From the NCBI GenBank assembly GCA_947464185.1, contig CANHVY010000006.1, positions 1 to 64,000 on the forward strand: DNA of 64,000 bases. Reading direction: 5' to 3'. Shown here piece after piece: positions 49,699 to 59,411 of the stretch. Both the position numbers and the translations under genes were made by a program. Positions within the stretch are counted from its first letter, which is position 1, and each line of letters opens with the position of its first letter. This DNA is from Burkholderiales bacterium (GTDB taxonomy: Bacteria > Pseudomonadota > Gammaproteobacteria > Burkholderiales > Burkholderiaceae_C). The notes under the pieces were generated by a model that was not told the DNA's origin, searched no databases, and saw only the letters and a list, made by a program, of their open reading frames with translations.

Positions 49699-51238
49699 TG
49701 CCCCAGCCCAGAATTGCCAGTGCCCGCGAAGCGGCCTCGCTGACGTGCTCGTTCTTTGACTTCGAGGCCGCAGTCAAGGCAGCCTTGTTTAGCGCCTTGT
49801 AGCCACTGCTGCCACGATACTGACCCTGCATGACCTTGTCTTGCTCGGCCATGCCGGGAGCGGCGCTGGTTCTCCAGTCGACGTCGTCGACCAATGCGGT
49901 CGCCACCGCATGAACAAAAGTTGTCAGATTTCGATTCGATTCCAACTGCTTCAGAGCCTTTCCAACGAGTTCATCGTTGGGCTCAGATTCATCCTCGGAT
50001 CCTTCGATCTCCAGCAGCCCTACCTTGTCATAAACCAACTGCGCTAGGGAGTTGTACGCAAAGCTGACCGCGCGGAAGCCCTGGTCAGTAGCCAGCAGAG
50101 TAAAGGGGCCTGCAAATGCGTAAGTCGCTGCATCTTCCCCTGACTTGCCTGCGCTTGCGGCAAGCGCAAGCTTCCATGGCGCCTTCGAGGCGGCCGTAGC
50201 TGTACGCATTGCGCTCCAGCACAATATCAAAAACGCCGCTTGCTCCGGGCGTCTCCAGCGGATGATGTAGCGGGCTCCGTTCTTGTCGATGGAGCCAAAT
50301 AGGCCCCCCAACTTAGTGATGTCTTCCGGGTCGGCCCCTGCGTCATTGCCCTTCGCCCAAGTCCGCACGAACGTTGCCATCAGCGAGCGTATCGCTGCAG
50401 CATTTGAAACGTGCCCATCGACCCGCTTGCCGAAAAGCTCAATGCGTTCCTTCCAAGGGCTGGACGGATTGCGCCAAAGAACTTCGGCCAGCTCTTGCGA
50501 TCTATGCTCTTGGTAGATCTTGATCGACTCGCCTCGCTTGAGCCACTCTTGATCCCGCAGTTCGGGGTACAGATCGAATGCCAAACTCGTATTGATGCGC
50601 TTCGGCTCAACGTTGATGACCCAGAAAAGGTACGCCTGCCAAGTCAGTGGCAAGTTGTCGAAAATGACGACCGGAACCTCGTAGTCATCGGGCAATGAAA
50701 TCAGGTCCGTCGCGAGCAGCCGATGCTGCCCGTCGACAATTTCCAATGGCGGTAGTGCCTGGGCCGGATCAACATCGCCGACTGGGAAGTTCAGCTCGTA
50801 ATGCTGACCATTAATGGAGATTCTTACGATATCGGCGAGCGCGACGGTGCGCTCTCTGCCCTTCCTTGTGCGGATCTCGTTAAGGCCGAGCACGTTGACC
50901 AAGATGCTCGTAGGGAGCCACCCTGGATTGACCAACTCGGTGTGGGCGGCTGGGTCCAGGCCGCCTTCAGTAGAAAGAGGAAATCCGTACTCAAGATAAC
51001 GGCCAATTTTTGATAGCCGGTCCTCATCATGCGTGCGCTGATAGCCAGCAGTCTTGCTGGCTCGACGATCTTCGACGGTTCTTGGCTGAACGCCGCTTAG
51101 GGCGCGCAGGGTCTTAAGCGATAGCGAGCCGACGTAGAAATGCGTCGGGGGCTTCGGACGATTACCTCCCCAGGTCGCCACGTCCCACGTCTGTAGCCAT
51201 TGGTTGACTCGAAGTAATGGCCTGATATTTCTAGTCAT
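49691..51238 (-). CDS. DGQHR-domain (DndB/DpdB-like) protein
   Basis: LPPLEIVDGQHRLLATDLISLPDDYEVPVVIFDNLP motif; start chosen MTRNIRPLLRVNQW at 51238. Confidence 0.8.
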   Translation of the reverse strand: MTRNIRPLLRVNQWLQTWDVATWGGNRPKPPTHFYVGSLSLKTLRALSGVQPRTVEDRRASKTAGYQRTHDEDRLSKIGRYLEYGFPLSTEGGLDPAAHTELVNPGWLPTSILVNVLGLNEIRTRKGRERTVALADIVRISINGQHYELNFPVGDVDPAQALPPLEIVDGQHRLLATDLISLPDDYEVPVVIFDNLPLTWQAYLFWVINVEPKRINTSLAFDLYPELRDQEWLKRGESIKIYQEHRSQELAEVLWRNPSSPWKERIELFGKRVDGHVSNAAAIRSLMATFVRTWAKGNDAGADPEDITKLGGLFGSIDKNGARYIIRWRRPEQAAFLILCWSAMRTATAASKAPWKLALAASAGKSGEDAATYAFAGPFTLLATDQGFRAVSFAYNSLAQLVYDKVGLLEIEGSEDESEPNDELVGKALKQLESNRNLTTFVHAVATALVDDVDWRTSAAPGMAEQDKVMQGQYRGSSGYKALNKAALTAASKSKNEHVSEAASRALAILGWGNE

Positions 51239-51299
51239 TGGCACTCCCCGTACCTTTCCTACGACGACTCGATCTCCGGAGCGACCCTTAGACCGAGAA

Positions 51300-51639
51300 C
51301 TACCGTTCCGCCTTGGCAGAAAGACCCGCCTGACGCGCTGCCTTGGACGCCCGATAGCCGCCGCCGCACCATTACCACCCGGGCCCAAGCTCCGACAACC
51401 GCCAAAGTGTAGTCAAGCGGATCTTTGGCCTCGTGGAACGCCTTGGCATCGTCAACGATGGGCATGAGGTCCGCCACGATGCCCACCAGCGCACTCTTGA
51501 GCGCGTCTTCCAGGCTGCCGCCCTTGATGGCCGCGCTCGTCAATGCGCGGCCCGTGGCGTTGATGAGGTGGTAGGTGAGCTTCTCTGAGAAGGCAGGCAA
51601 AACCTGCAGCGCGGACCCCCCTCTTTCGTTCGGTAGCAT
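51300..51639 (-). pseudogene. Polymorphic-toxin/hemagglutinin-type pretoxin remnant with frameshifts
   Basis: EKLTYHLINATGRALTSAAIKGGSLEDALKSALVGIVADLMPIVDDAKAFHEAKDPLDYTLAVVGA, then LGPGGNGAAAA and SKAARQAGLSAKAER* in other frames. Confidence 0.6.
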
Positions 51640-51714
51640 TCGCAACCTTTCAACCCTGGGCCGATCCCATTCCCTGCTGTGGCGCACGGTGGTGCGGGCG
51701 GCGGTCTCCTCATC

Positions 51715-52593
51715 ATGCGCATTGCCACCTACCAATTCCAGGGCCAGCGCCACGTCGGCCTGGTCGACGCCTTGGCCCGCACCGTCACGCCCCTGGCTTT
51801 GTCGGCGGCAGAAGCCGCACGCGGCGCCCTGCCGCTGGTGGAGCGTGCCGCCCGCGGTGAGGCCCTGCCCGGTGCTGCCGGCGCGGCCGTGCCGCTGGAC
51901 GCGGTGACGCTGGAGTCGCCCATCCCGCTGCCGCGCCGCAACGTGTGGTGCGTGGGGCGCAATTACCACGCCCACGCCAAGGAACTGCGCGAGACGGTCT
52001 TCAAGAACAGCAACGCCGACCCGCAGGCCTGGCCCATCGTCTTCACCAAGGTGCCCGAGTGCGTGGTGGCCACCGGCACCGACGTGCGCCTGCCAGGGGC
52101 CGCCGTGTCCAGCCAGATCGACTACGAGGCCGAGCTGGCCATCATCATCGGCAAAGGGGGCCGCAACATCTCCAAGGCCGAGGCGCTGTCGCACGTCTTC
52201 GGCTACACCATCGTCAACGATGTGACCGCGCGCGACGTGCAGATGCGCCACCAGCAGTGGGACCTGGGCAAGAGCTTCGACACCTTCTGCCCCATGGGCC
52301 CGTGGATCGTGACGGCCGACGAACTCGACGGCACCGACACCCGGGTGCGCTGCTGGGTCAACGGCGACCTGCGCCAGGACGCGCGCACCCAGGACCTGAT
52401 CTTTGACCTGCCCACGTTGATCGAGACCTGCTCGCGCGGCATCACCCTGCTGCCGGGCGACATCATCGCCACGGGCACGCCAGCGGGCGTGGGCATGGGC
52501 CTGAACCCGCCGTCCTGGCTGAAGCACGGCGACACGGTGGTGATCGAGATCGACGGCATCGGCCGGCTCAGCAACCGCTTCGTGGACGCCTGA
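51715..52593 (+). CDS. Fumarylacetoacetate hydrolase family protein
   Basis: VGRNYHAHAKE; IDYEAELAIIIGKGGRNI; GYTIVNDVTARDVQ; GDIIATGTPAGVGMG. Confidence 0.93.
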   Translation: MRIATYQFQGQRHVGLVDALARTVTPLALSAAEAARGALPLVERAARGEALPGAAGAAVPLDAVTLESPIPLPRRNVWCVGRNYHAHAKELRETVFKNSNADPQAWPIVFTKVPECVVATGTDVRLPGAAVSSQIDYEAELAIIIGKGGRNISKAEALSHVFGYTIVNDVTARDVQMRHQQWDLGKSFDTFCPMGPWIVTADELDGTDTRVRCWVNGDLRQDARTQDLIFDLPTLIETCSRGITLLPGDIIATGTPAGVGMGLNPPSWLKHGDTVVIEIDGIGRLSNRFVDA

Positions 52594-52647
52594 GCGGCGC
52601 CGCTGCGACCCACCACGACCAGATCTGACTCCCCAAGAGAACCCACC

Positions 52648-53634
52648 ATGCAACGACGCCACCTGATCACCGCCGCCGCAGCCACCACGCTGGCCGCCAC
52701 GTTCGGCGCCCGCCCCGCTGCCGCCCAGAGCGCTTGGCCGGAAGGACGCAACATCACCATGATCGTGCCCTTCCCGCCGGGGGGCGTGGCCGATACCGTG
52801 GCACGCCCGGTGGCCGAGGCCCTGGCGCGCGAACTCAAGGCCACCATCGTGGTGGAGAACCGCGCCGGCGCCGGCGGGGGCCTGGGCATCGCCGCGGCTT
52901 CGCGTGCGGCGCCCGATGGCTACACGCTCCTGATGAGCCTGTCGTCCATCTCCATCCTGCCCGAGGCCGACCTGCTGTTCGGCCGCAAGCCTGCCTTCAC
53001 GCTGAACCAGTTCCGGCCCATCGCCCGCTTCACGGCCGACCCCACCGTGCTGGTGGTGCGCGCCGAAGCCCCGTGGAAGACGCTGGCGGAGTTCGTGGCC
53101 GATTCGAAGAAGAAGCCGGGCGGCTACAACTACGGCAGTTCCGGCAACTACGGCACCATGCACGTGCCCATGGAGATGCTCAAGGCCAGCGCGGGCTTTC
53201 CTGCCAACCACGTGCCCTTCACGGGCGCCGGGCCGGCGGTGCTGGCCCTGCTGGGCGGGCAGATCGACGCCGTGGCCAGCGGCCCGTCCACCGTGGCGCA
53301 GCACATCAGAGCCGGCAAGCTGCGGGCCCTGGGCCACTGGGGCGACAAGCCGCTGCAGTCGCTGCCCGAAGTGCCCAGCCTCACGCAACTCGGCCAGCCG
53401 GTGAGATTCGCGCAGTGGGCCGGCCTGTTCGTGCCCGCGGGCACGCCGGAAGACATCATCCTGAGGCTGCGCGCCGCTTCCCGCAGGGCCGCGGCCGACC
53501 CGGCGGTGGTCGCCACCATCGGCAAGGCCGGCAGCCCCATCGAGTACCTGGACGCGCCCGAGTTCCAGGCCTACTGGGACGCCGACGCCCGGGCCATGGC
53601 CGAGGCGGTCAAGCGCATCGGCAAGGTGGAGTAG
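52648..53634 (+). CDS. Bug/TctC-family substrate-binding protein
   Basis: ITMIVPFPPGGVADTVARPVAEAL; IVVENRAGAGGGLGIAAASRAAPDGYTLL. Confidence 0.92.
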   Translation: MQRRHLITAAAATTLAATFGARPAAAQSAWPEGRNITMIVPFPPGGVADTVARPVAEALARELKATIVVENRAGAGGGLGIAAASRAAPDGYTLLMSLSSISILPEADLLFGRKPAFTLNQFRPIARFTADPTVLVVRAEAPWKTLAEFVADSKKKPGGYNYGSSGNYGTMHVPMEMLKASAGFPANHVPFTGAGPAVLALLGGQIDAVASGPSTVAQHIRAGKLRALGHWGDKPLQSLPEVPSLTQLGQPVRFAQWAGLFVPAGTPEDIILRLRAASRRAAADPAVVATIGKAGSPIEYLDAPEFQAYWDADARAMAEAVKRIGKVE

Positions 53635-54429
53635 TCAGTAGCCCTCGGCCGCGCGCTGCGCGGCCTGCTCGATGCGCGGCCAGGTGTTCATGAGGTGCTC
53701 GCGCATGGCCTGGGCCATCGCGTCAGCATCGCGCGCGGCCAGCGCCTGCGCCATGGCCTCGTGCTCGGCCATGGCGGCGCCCCAGTTGTCGGGTACGCTG
53801 TTGCCCACATAGCGGATGCGGCGCATGCGCTGCGCCAGGGTGGCGTGCGTGGCGGACAAGGTTTCGTTGCCGGCCAGCGCCACCACCGCCTCATGGAAGC
53901 GCTGGTTGAGCGCAAAGTAGGGCTGCCGCTCGCGCCGGCGGAAGTGCTCGCGCATCTGCTCGTGCAAGGCAAGCACCGCGTTGATGCGCTCCTGCGGCGC
54001 GCCGCAGGCCTCGCGGGCGGCGAACTCCTCCAGCAGCGCGATGACGCGCAGCATGTCTTGCGCATCCTTGGCGGAGAAGGCGCGGACGATGGCGCCGCGC
54101 AGGGGCTGCATCTCCACCAGGCCTTCCGCGGCCAGCACCTTCAAGGCTTCGCGGATGGGCGTGCGCGACACCCCCAGGTTCGCCGCCAGTTCCAGCTCGG
54201 GCACCCGCTCGCCCGGGCGCAACTGGTTCTCGACGATCAGGTCGCGCAGCCGGGCGGTGACCTCATCGTGTAGGCGCGGCCGGCTGATGGCCGGCGCGGG
54301 CGACAGCGGGGGCGCGACGGCCGGATGCAGGTCAGCCGGTGGTGCATCGGTGGAATCAACGGCAGGGAAAACCACGATCGGATTCTGCTGGGGTTTCGCT
54401 ATTCTCGTTCCGTAATTACGGATTACCAA
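53635..54429 (-). CDS. GntR-family regulator with FCD domain; true start probably internal to this ORF
   Basis: LHDEVTARLRDLIVENQLRPGERVPELELAANLGVSRTPIREALKVLAAEGLVEMQPLRGAIV; FCD-like C-terminal domain. Confidence 0.92.
   Translation of the reverse strand: MVIRNYGTRIAKPQQNPIVVFPAVDSTDAPPADLHPAVAPPLSPAPAISRPRLHDEVTARLRDLIVENQLRPGERVPELELAANLGVSRTPIREALKVLAAEGLVEMQPLRGAIVRAFSAKDAQDMLRVIALLEEFAAREACGAPQERINAVLALHEQMREHFRRRERQPYFALNQRFHEAVVALAGNETLSATHATLAQRMRRIRYVGNSVPDNWGAAMAEHEAMAQALAARDADAMAQAMREHLMNTWPRIEQAAQRAAEGY
54409..54422. promoter_or_regulatory. 14-bp perfect palindrome TCCGTAATTACGGA (candidate GntR operator)
   Basis: Perfect dyad between the divergent GntR gene and the amidohydrolase operon. 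Confidence 0.65.
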
Positions 54430-54520
54430 TCACGGGTTTCCCCCATCGGCGCCTGCACCGACCGCCGCCCCTGAAGACTGTCCTGCCGCGCAGCCCCTTT
54501 CTGCCCAGCCGTCCATCACC

Positions 54521-55426
54521 ATGGCACGCCGCATCGTCGACGCCCACCACCACTTCTGGGACCTGGGCCGCAACCGCCACCCCTGGCTGTGCGACGAGCC
54601 ACCCATTGCCTTTCGCTATGGCGACTACGCCGCTCTGCGGCGCAACTACCTCCAGGCCGACTACCTGCGTGACGCGGCGGCCGCTTCGATGGACGTGCAG
54701 GGCACGGTCTACGTCGAAACCGAGTGGGACCCGGCCGACCCGCGCGGCGAGATGCGCTACGTCGAGAGCCTGATAGGCGAGACCGGCCTGCCCACCGTGG
54801 CCGTGGCCCACACCCGGCTGGATGCACCCGAGGCCGCCGAACTCCTGGCCTACCACGCGGCCTTCCCCTTCGTGCGCAGCATCCGCCACAAGCCACGCGC
54901 CCACCCGCGCCCTGGGATGGCCGAGCCGGGGGGCATGACAGACAGTGCCTGGCGGCGCGGCTTCGCGCAACTGGCGCCGCTGGGCCTGCGCTTTGACCTG
55001 CAGACGCCCTGGTGGCACATGGGCGAGGCCGCGGCCCTGGCGCGCGACTTCCCCGACACCACCCTCATCATCAACCACGCCGGCCTGCCGGCGGACCGCA
55101 GCGCCGAAGGCCTGGCGGCTTGGCGCACAGCAATGGCACAGGTGGCCGGCTGCCCCAACGTGTGCGTGAAGATCTCGGGCATCGGCGTGCCAGGCCAGGT
55201 CTGGACGGCCCAGGCCAACGGCGCCATCGTGCGTCACCTCATCGAGGTCTTTGGCGTGACGCGCTGCATGTTCGCCAGCAATTTCCCGGTGGACAGCTTG
55301 TGCGGCAGCTTCGAGGCCATCTTCGGCGGCTTCGGGGACATCGTGGCGGACCTGTCTGACGACGAGCAGGACGCCCTCTTCCGCCGTAACGCGATCCGCA
55401 TCTACGACATGGGCTTGGCCGAATGA
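54521..55426 (+). CDS. Amidohydrolase family protein (TIM-barrel, amidohydro_2 type)
   Basis: RRIVDAHHHFWDLGRNRHPWL; TTLIINHAGLPADRS; CMFASNFPVDSLCGSF. Confidence 0.92.
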   Translation: MARRIVDAHHHFWDLGRNRHPWLCDEPPIAFRYGDYAALRRNYLQADYLRDAAAASMDVQGTVYVETEWDPADPRGEMRYVESLIGETGLPTVAVAHTRLDAPEAAELLAYHAAFPFVRSIRHKPRAHPRPGMAEPGGMTDSAWRRGFAQLAPLGLRFDLQTPWWHMGEAAALARDFPDTTLIINHAGLPADRSAEGLAAWRTAMAQVAGCPNVCVKISGIGVPGQVWTAQANGAIVRHLIEVFGVTRCMFASNFPVDSLCGSFEAIFGGFGDIVADLSDDEQDALFRRNAIRIYDMGLAE

Positions 55427-55484
55427 GTGCCCCTCGCCGCTACGGAGCGCTGATGTCCAAGCACGTGCATGAAGGGAGCGTCGA

Positions 55485-56399
55485 GTGAGCGCCGACGACA
55501 CACGCACAACGGATCGCCCCGCGCTCGCCTACATCGGCCTGGGGCTGATGGGCGGGCCCATGAGCGCGCACCTGGTGTCACGCGGCTGGACCGTGCGCGG
55601 CTACGACACGGTGCCAGAGCGGCGGGACGCCGCCGCAGCGCGCGGCGTGCAGGTCTGCGCCAGCGCGCGCGATGCTGCTCAAGGTGCGGGCCTGGTGCTG
55701 CTGAACCTGCCCACCACCGATGCCGTGGAAGAGGTGATGTTCGGTGCGCAGGGGCTGGCGCAGGTGATGCTGCCGCCGCAGCGCGTGGTGGACTTCTCCA
55801 CCATCGCCGTGGACCGGGGGCGCGACTTCATCGCCCGCCTGCAGGCGCAGGCAGGCTGCGGCTGGGTGGACGCGCCCGTGTCCGGCGGCCCGGCCGCCGC
55901 AGGCGCCGGCACGCTGACCGTGATGGCCGGCGCCCATGAGGACGACCGCGCCGCGGTGGCGACGCTGATGTCCGACGTGGTCGCCCGCTTCACAGTGCTG
56001 GGCCTGCCCGGCAGCGGCCTGGTGGCCAAGATGCTCAACCAGCTGATGGTGGGCTGCCTGCACGCCACGGTGGCGGAGTTCACGCTGATGGCCGAGACCG
56101 CCGGCATCGAGGCAGACCTGGTGCCCCAGGCCCTGGCCGGCGGCCATGCCGACGGCGTTCTATTCCAGCAGATCTACCCCCGCATGCGCAGCCGCGACTT
56201 CGCGCCGCGCGGCTACGTCCGGCAACTGCTGAAGGACCTGGACATGGTGCTGGCCTTCGCCAAGGACCTGCAGGTGCCCACCCCCATGACGGCGCAGGCT
56301 CAGACCCTGTACCGCATGCTGGCCCACCTGGGCCACAGCGAGCTGGACACCTCGGCAGTATTCAAGCTGTACGAACGCGAACACGGCCCGCCCAGCTGA
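55485..56399 (+). CDS. NAD(P)-dependent oxidoreductase, 3-hydroxyisobutyrate dehydrogenase family
   Basis: LAYIGLGLMGGPMSAHLVSRGWTVRGYDT; WVDAPVSGGPAAAGAGTLTVMAG; GSGLVAKMLNQLMVG. Confidence 0.93.
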   Translation: MSADDTRTTDRPALAYIGLGLMGGPMSAHLVSRGWTVRGYDTVPERRDAAAARGVQVCASARDAAQGAGLVLLNLPTTDAVEEVMFGAQGLAQVMLPPQRVVDFSTIAVDRGRDFIARLQAQAGCGWVDAPVSGGPAAAGAGTLTVMAGAHEDDRAAVATLMSDVVARFTVLGLPGSGLVAKMLNQLMVGCLHATVAEFTLMAETAGIEADLVPQALAGGHADGVLFQQIYPRMRSRDFAPRGYVRQLLKDLDMVLAFAKDLQVPTPMTAQAQTLYRMLAHLGHSELDTSAVFKLYEREHGPPS

Positions 56400-56472
56400 C
56401 CCGGCCTGGCTTGACCCTGCCCCACCTCAACCCACCCCACCCAACCACAACCGCAAGTAGAGGAGACACACC

Positions 56473-57462
56473 ATGAAACTGTTCAAGACCCTGAGCCTGG
56501 CCGCCGCGGCCGCCCTGCTGATGGCCGGCGCCGCGCAGGCGCAGATCAAGCTGCGCTACGCCCACGTGGGCGTGGCCAATGCCCCGCAGACTTTGTATGC
56601 CGATGAGGTGGCCAAGCTCGTCAAGGAACGCACGCAGGGTCGGGTGGAGATCCAGGTCTTCGCCAACTCGCAGCTCGGCGGCGTCGGCGAGATGGTGGAC
56701 GGCATCAAGTCCGGCGCCATCGCCATGGGCCACCACGACTTCGCCTCACTGGGCAAGATCCTGCCCAACACGGCCGTCTTCAACGCGCCCTTCATCTACC
56801 GCGACGCCGCGCACGCGCTGCGCGCCACCGATTCGCGCAGCTCGGAGGCCCTGAAGGCCATCAACGCCGAGTTGGTGCAAAAGGGCGGGATGCGCATAGT
56901 GGGCAGCTTCTTCCAGGGCACGCGCCACCTCACCTCCAAGGAACGGGTGCTGTCCCCCGCCGACATGAAGGGCAAGAAGTACCGTGGCGTGCCCGTGAAG
57001 CTGTGGTCGTCCATGCTCACAGGCATGGGTGCCGTGGCCACGCCGGTGGAGGTGTCGGAGCTGGCCACCGCCCTGGCCACCGGCCTCGTGGTCGGCCAGG
57101 AGAACCCGCTGCCCAACATCTTCAACCTCAAGCTCTTCGAGGTGCAGAAGTTCGTCATGCTCACAGGCCACATGCAGTCGGTGCTGTCGGTGTTCGTCAA
57201 CGAGAAGATCTGGGCGGGCGTACCTGCAGCCGACCGCAAGATCATCGAGGACACCATGGCCGAGGTGGGGCAGAAGACGCTGGACTGGGACAAGCAGACC
57301 TTCGACCGCTACCGCAAGGACCTGGAGGCCAAGGGCATGACCTTCATCTCCGACAAGGAAGGGCTGCAGCTGGACGCCTTCCGCCAGGCCGTGATCGGGC
57401 AGGTCAACAAGGACTTCCCGGAGTGGACCACGCTGATCCAGCAGATCCAGGCCGTCAAGTGA
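56473..57462 (+). CDS. TRAP transporter substrate-binding protein (DctP family)
   Basis: LRYAHVGVANAPQTLYADEVAKLVKERTQGRVEIQVFANSQLGGVGEMVDGIKSGAIAMG. Confidence 0.92.
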   Translation: MKLFKTLSLAAAAALLMAGAAQAQIKLRYAHVGVANAPQTLYADEVAKLVKERTQGRVEIQVFANSQLGGVGEMVDGIKSGAIAMGHHDFASLGKILPNTAVFNAPFIYRDAAHALRATDSRSSEALKAINAELVQKGGMRIVGSFFQGTRHLTSKERVLSPADMKGKKYRGVPVKLWSSMLTGMGAVATPVEVSELATALATGLVVGQENPLPNIFNLKLFEVQKFVMLTGHMQSVLSVFVNEKIWAGVPAADRKIIEDTMAEVGQKTLDWDKQTFDRYRKDLEAKGMTFISDKEGLQLDAFRQAVIGQVNKDFPEWTTLIQQIQAVK

Positions 57463-57527
57463 GCCTGGGGCCGCGGCAGGTCTTGCACCCCGCCGCGGCC
57501 TGACCCATCGCCTCACCGGGAACTTCC

Positions 57528-58010
57528 ATGTCCGCCTTGCGCCGAATGACCGTCGTGGCCTGCCTGCTGTTGCTGGCCGCGCTGATCTTCACCCCCAGCC
57601 TGCAGATCGTGATGCGCGGCGTTTTCAACGTGCCCATGTCGGGCGCGGAGGAACTGACCCGCTACTTCCTGATCGCCTTGACTCTGGTGGGGGCAGCGCA
57701 TGTCACGCACGAGGGTGGACAGATCCGCATGCAGGAGTTCCAGGCCCTGCTGCCCGCACGGCTGCGCTTTGCGGTGCAGTTGCTGATTGAGGTGGCGGCC
57801 GCGGGGATGTTCGCGCTGATGGCCGTGGCGTCGGTGGTCTCCATCCGCAACAACCTGAACAACCAGACCGCCACACTGGAGATGCCCTACTGGCTGTTCA
57901 TGGCGCCGATGACCATCGGCATGACCCTGCTGACGCTGGAAAGCCTGGCCCTGCTGCGGCGCACCTGGCGCCAGGGCCACGCCGACAACAAGCAGACCAC
58001 CCTGGCCTGA
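57528..58010 (+). CDS. TRAP transporter small permease (DctQ family)
   Basis: 160 aa, about four TM segments; RGVFNVPMSGAEELTRYFLIALTLVGAAHVTHEGGQIRM. Confidence 0.9.
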   Translation: MSALRRMTVVACLLLLAALIFTPSLQIVMRGVFNVPMSGAEELTRYFLIALTLVGAAHVTHEGGQIRMQEFQALLPARLRFAVQLLIEVAAAGMFALMAVASVVSIRNNLNNQTATLEMPYWLFMAPMTIGMTLLTLESLALLRRTWRQGHADNKQTTLA

Positions 58011-58038
58011 CCGACCCCCTTCTGACGCACGCACCCCC

Positions 58039-59319
58039 ATGAGCGGATTCCTCGTCGTCCTCGCGTTCCTGGCGCTGTTCATGCTGGGCTTCCCGGTGGT
58101 GCTGGCCATCGGCCTGCCCAGCATCGCTTACCTGCTGCTCAACGACCTGCCGCTGCAGATGGTGGCGCAGCGCACGCTGTATGCGCTGGACTCCTTCCCG
58201 CTGGTGGCCGTGCCGGTGTTCCTGTTCGTGGGCAGCCTCATGAACACGGCCGGCATCTCCAAGCACATCTACCGCTTTGCAGACACGGCCGTGGGCCGGC
58301 TGCCCGGCGGACTGGCGCAGGTCAACATCTTCGGCAGCCTGGTGTTCGCCGGCATGTCGGGCTCGGCCCTGGCCGACATCGGAGGCATCGGCCGCATCGA
58401 AATCGACGCCATGAAGTCCAAGGGTTTCAACCCCGCCTTTGCCAGCGCGGTGACGTCGTCGTCGGCCATCGTGGGGCCCATCTTTCCACCCAGCATCCCG
58501 CTCATCCTCTACGGCACCGTCACCGGCGTGTCGGTCATTCAGCTGCTGCTGGGCGGCATCCTGCCTGCCCTGCTGTGCGTGGCCGCGTTGATGATCATGA
58601 CGGCCTGGCTGTCGGTGCGCCGCGGCTACCCGCGCGCCGACCGTTGGCCCGGCTGGGCCCGGCTGTGGGCCGACATGAAGCCGGCCCTGCCCGCGCTGAT
58701 GGCGCCGGTCATCCTGATCGGTGGCATGCTGGCGGGCTGGTTCACCCCCACCGAGATTGCCGCGGTGACCGTGGCCTACGCGCTGCTGATCAGCAGCCTG
58801 TTCTACCGTGAGCTGACCTGGGCGCGCCTGATCGGCGCCGCCCTGGAAACGCTGCGCGCCTCCTCAGCCATCCTGATCATCGTGGCCGTGGCCGCACTGT
58901 TCGGCTGGGTGCTGTCAGTGGAGCAGGTGCCGCAAGCCATGACGAAGTTCATGCTCTCGATCTCCACGGAGCCCTGGGTGCTGCTGCTGCTGGTGAACGT
59001 GCTGCTGCTGGTGGTGGGCATGTTCCTGGACAGCACCACCGCCATCCTGGTGATCGCCCCCATCATCGCCAAGCCCCTGATGGCCGCGGGCGTGGACCCG
59101 GTGCACCTGGGCATGGTGGTGATCTTCAACCTGATGATCGGCCTGCTCACGCCGCCCATGGGGCTGGCGCTGTTCCTGGTGGCCGACATCGCCAAGGTGC
59201 GCATGCAGGACGTGCTGCGCGAAATGCTGCCGTTCTACGTGCCGCTGGTGGCCACGCTGCTGCTGATCACCTTCGTGCCGGCGATCACGCTGTGGCTGCC
59301 GCGCCTGGCGGTGGGTTGA
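58039..59319 (+). CDS. TRAP transporter large permease (DctM family)
   Basis: 426 aa; FAGMSGSALADIGGIGRIEIDAMKSKGFNPAFASAVTSSSAIVGPIFPPSIPLILYG. Confidence 0.95.
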   Translation: MSGFLVVLAFLALFMLGFPVVLAIGLPSIAYLLLNDLPLQMVAQRTLYALDSFPLVAVPVFLFVGSLMNTAGISKHIYRFADTAVGRLPGGLAQVNIFGSLVFAGMSGSALADIGGIGRIEIDAMKSKGFNPAFASAVTSSSAIVGPIFPPSIPLILYGTVTGVSVIQLLLGGILPALLCVAALMIMTAWLSVRRGYPRADRWPGWARLWADMKPALPALMAPVILIGGMLAGWFTPTEIAAVTVAYALLISSLFYRELTWARLIGAALETLRASSAILIIVAVAALFGWVLSVEQVPQAMTKFMLSISTEPWVLLLLVNVLLLVVGMFLDSTTAILVIAPIIAKPLMAAGVDPVHLGMVVIFNLMIGLLTPPMGLALFLVADIAKVRMQDVLREMLPFYVPLVATLLLITFVPAITLWLPRLAVG

Positions 59320-59411
59320 GGGACTGACCGGTCCCGGGTGCGCCTACTGGCGGGCCCGGACCTGAACTCCTGCCCCGAACTTCCGACCTGAACTTCCCCA
59401 CAAGGATTCAC

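Noticed and set aside
51259-53388. 709-aa minus-strand ORF
   Set aside because: Mostly antisense to the FAH and Bug genes; only the C-terminal end (pretoxin-like remnant) has recognisable content and was reported separately.
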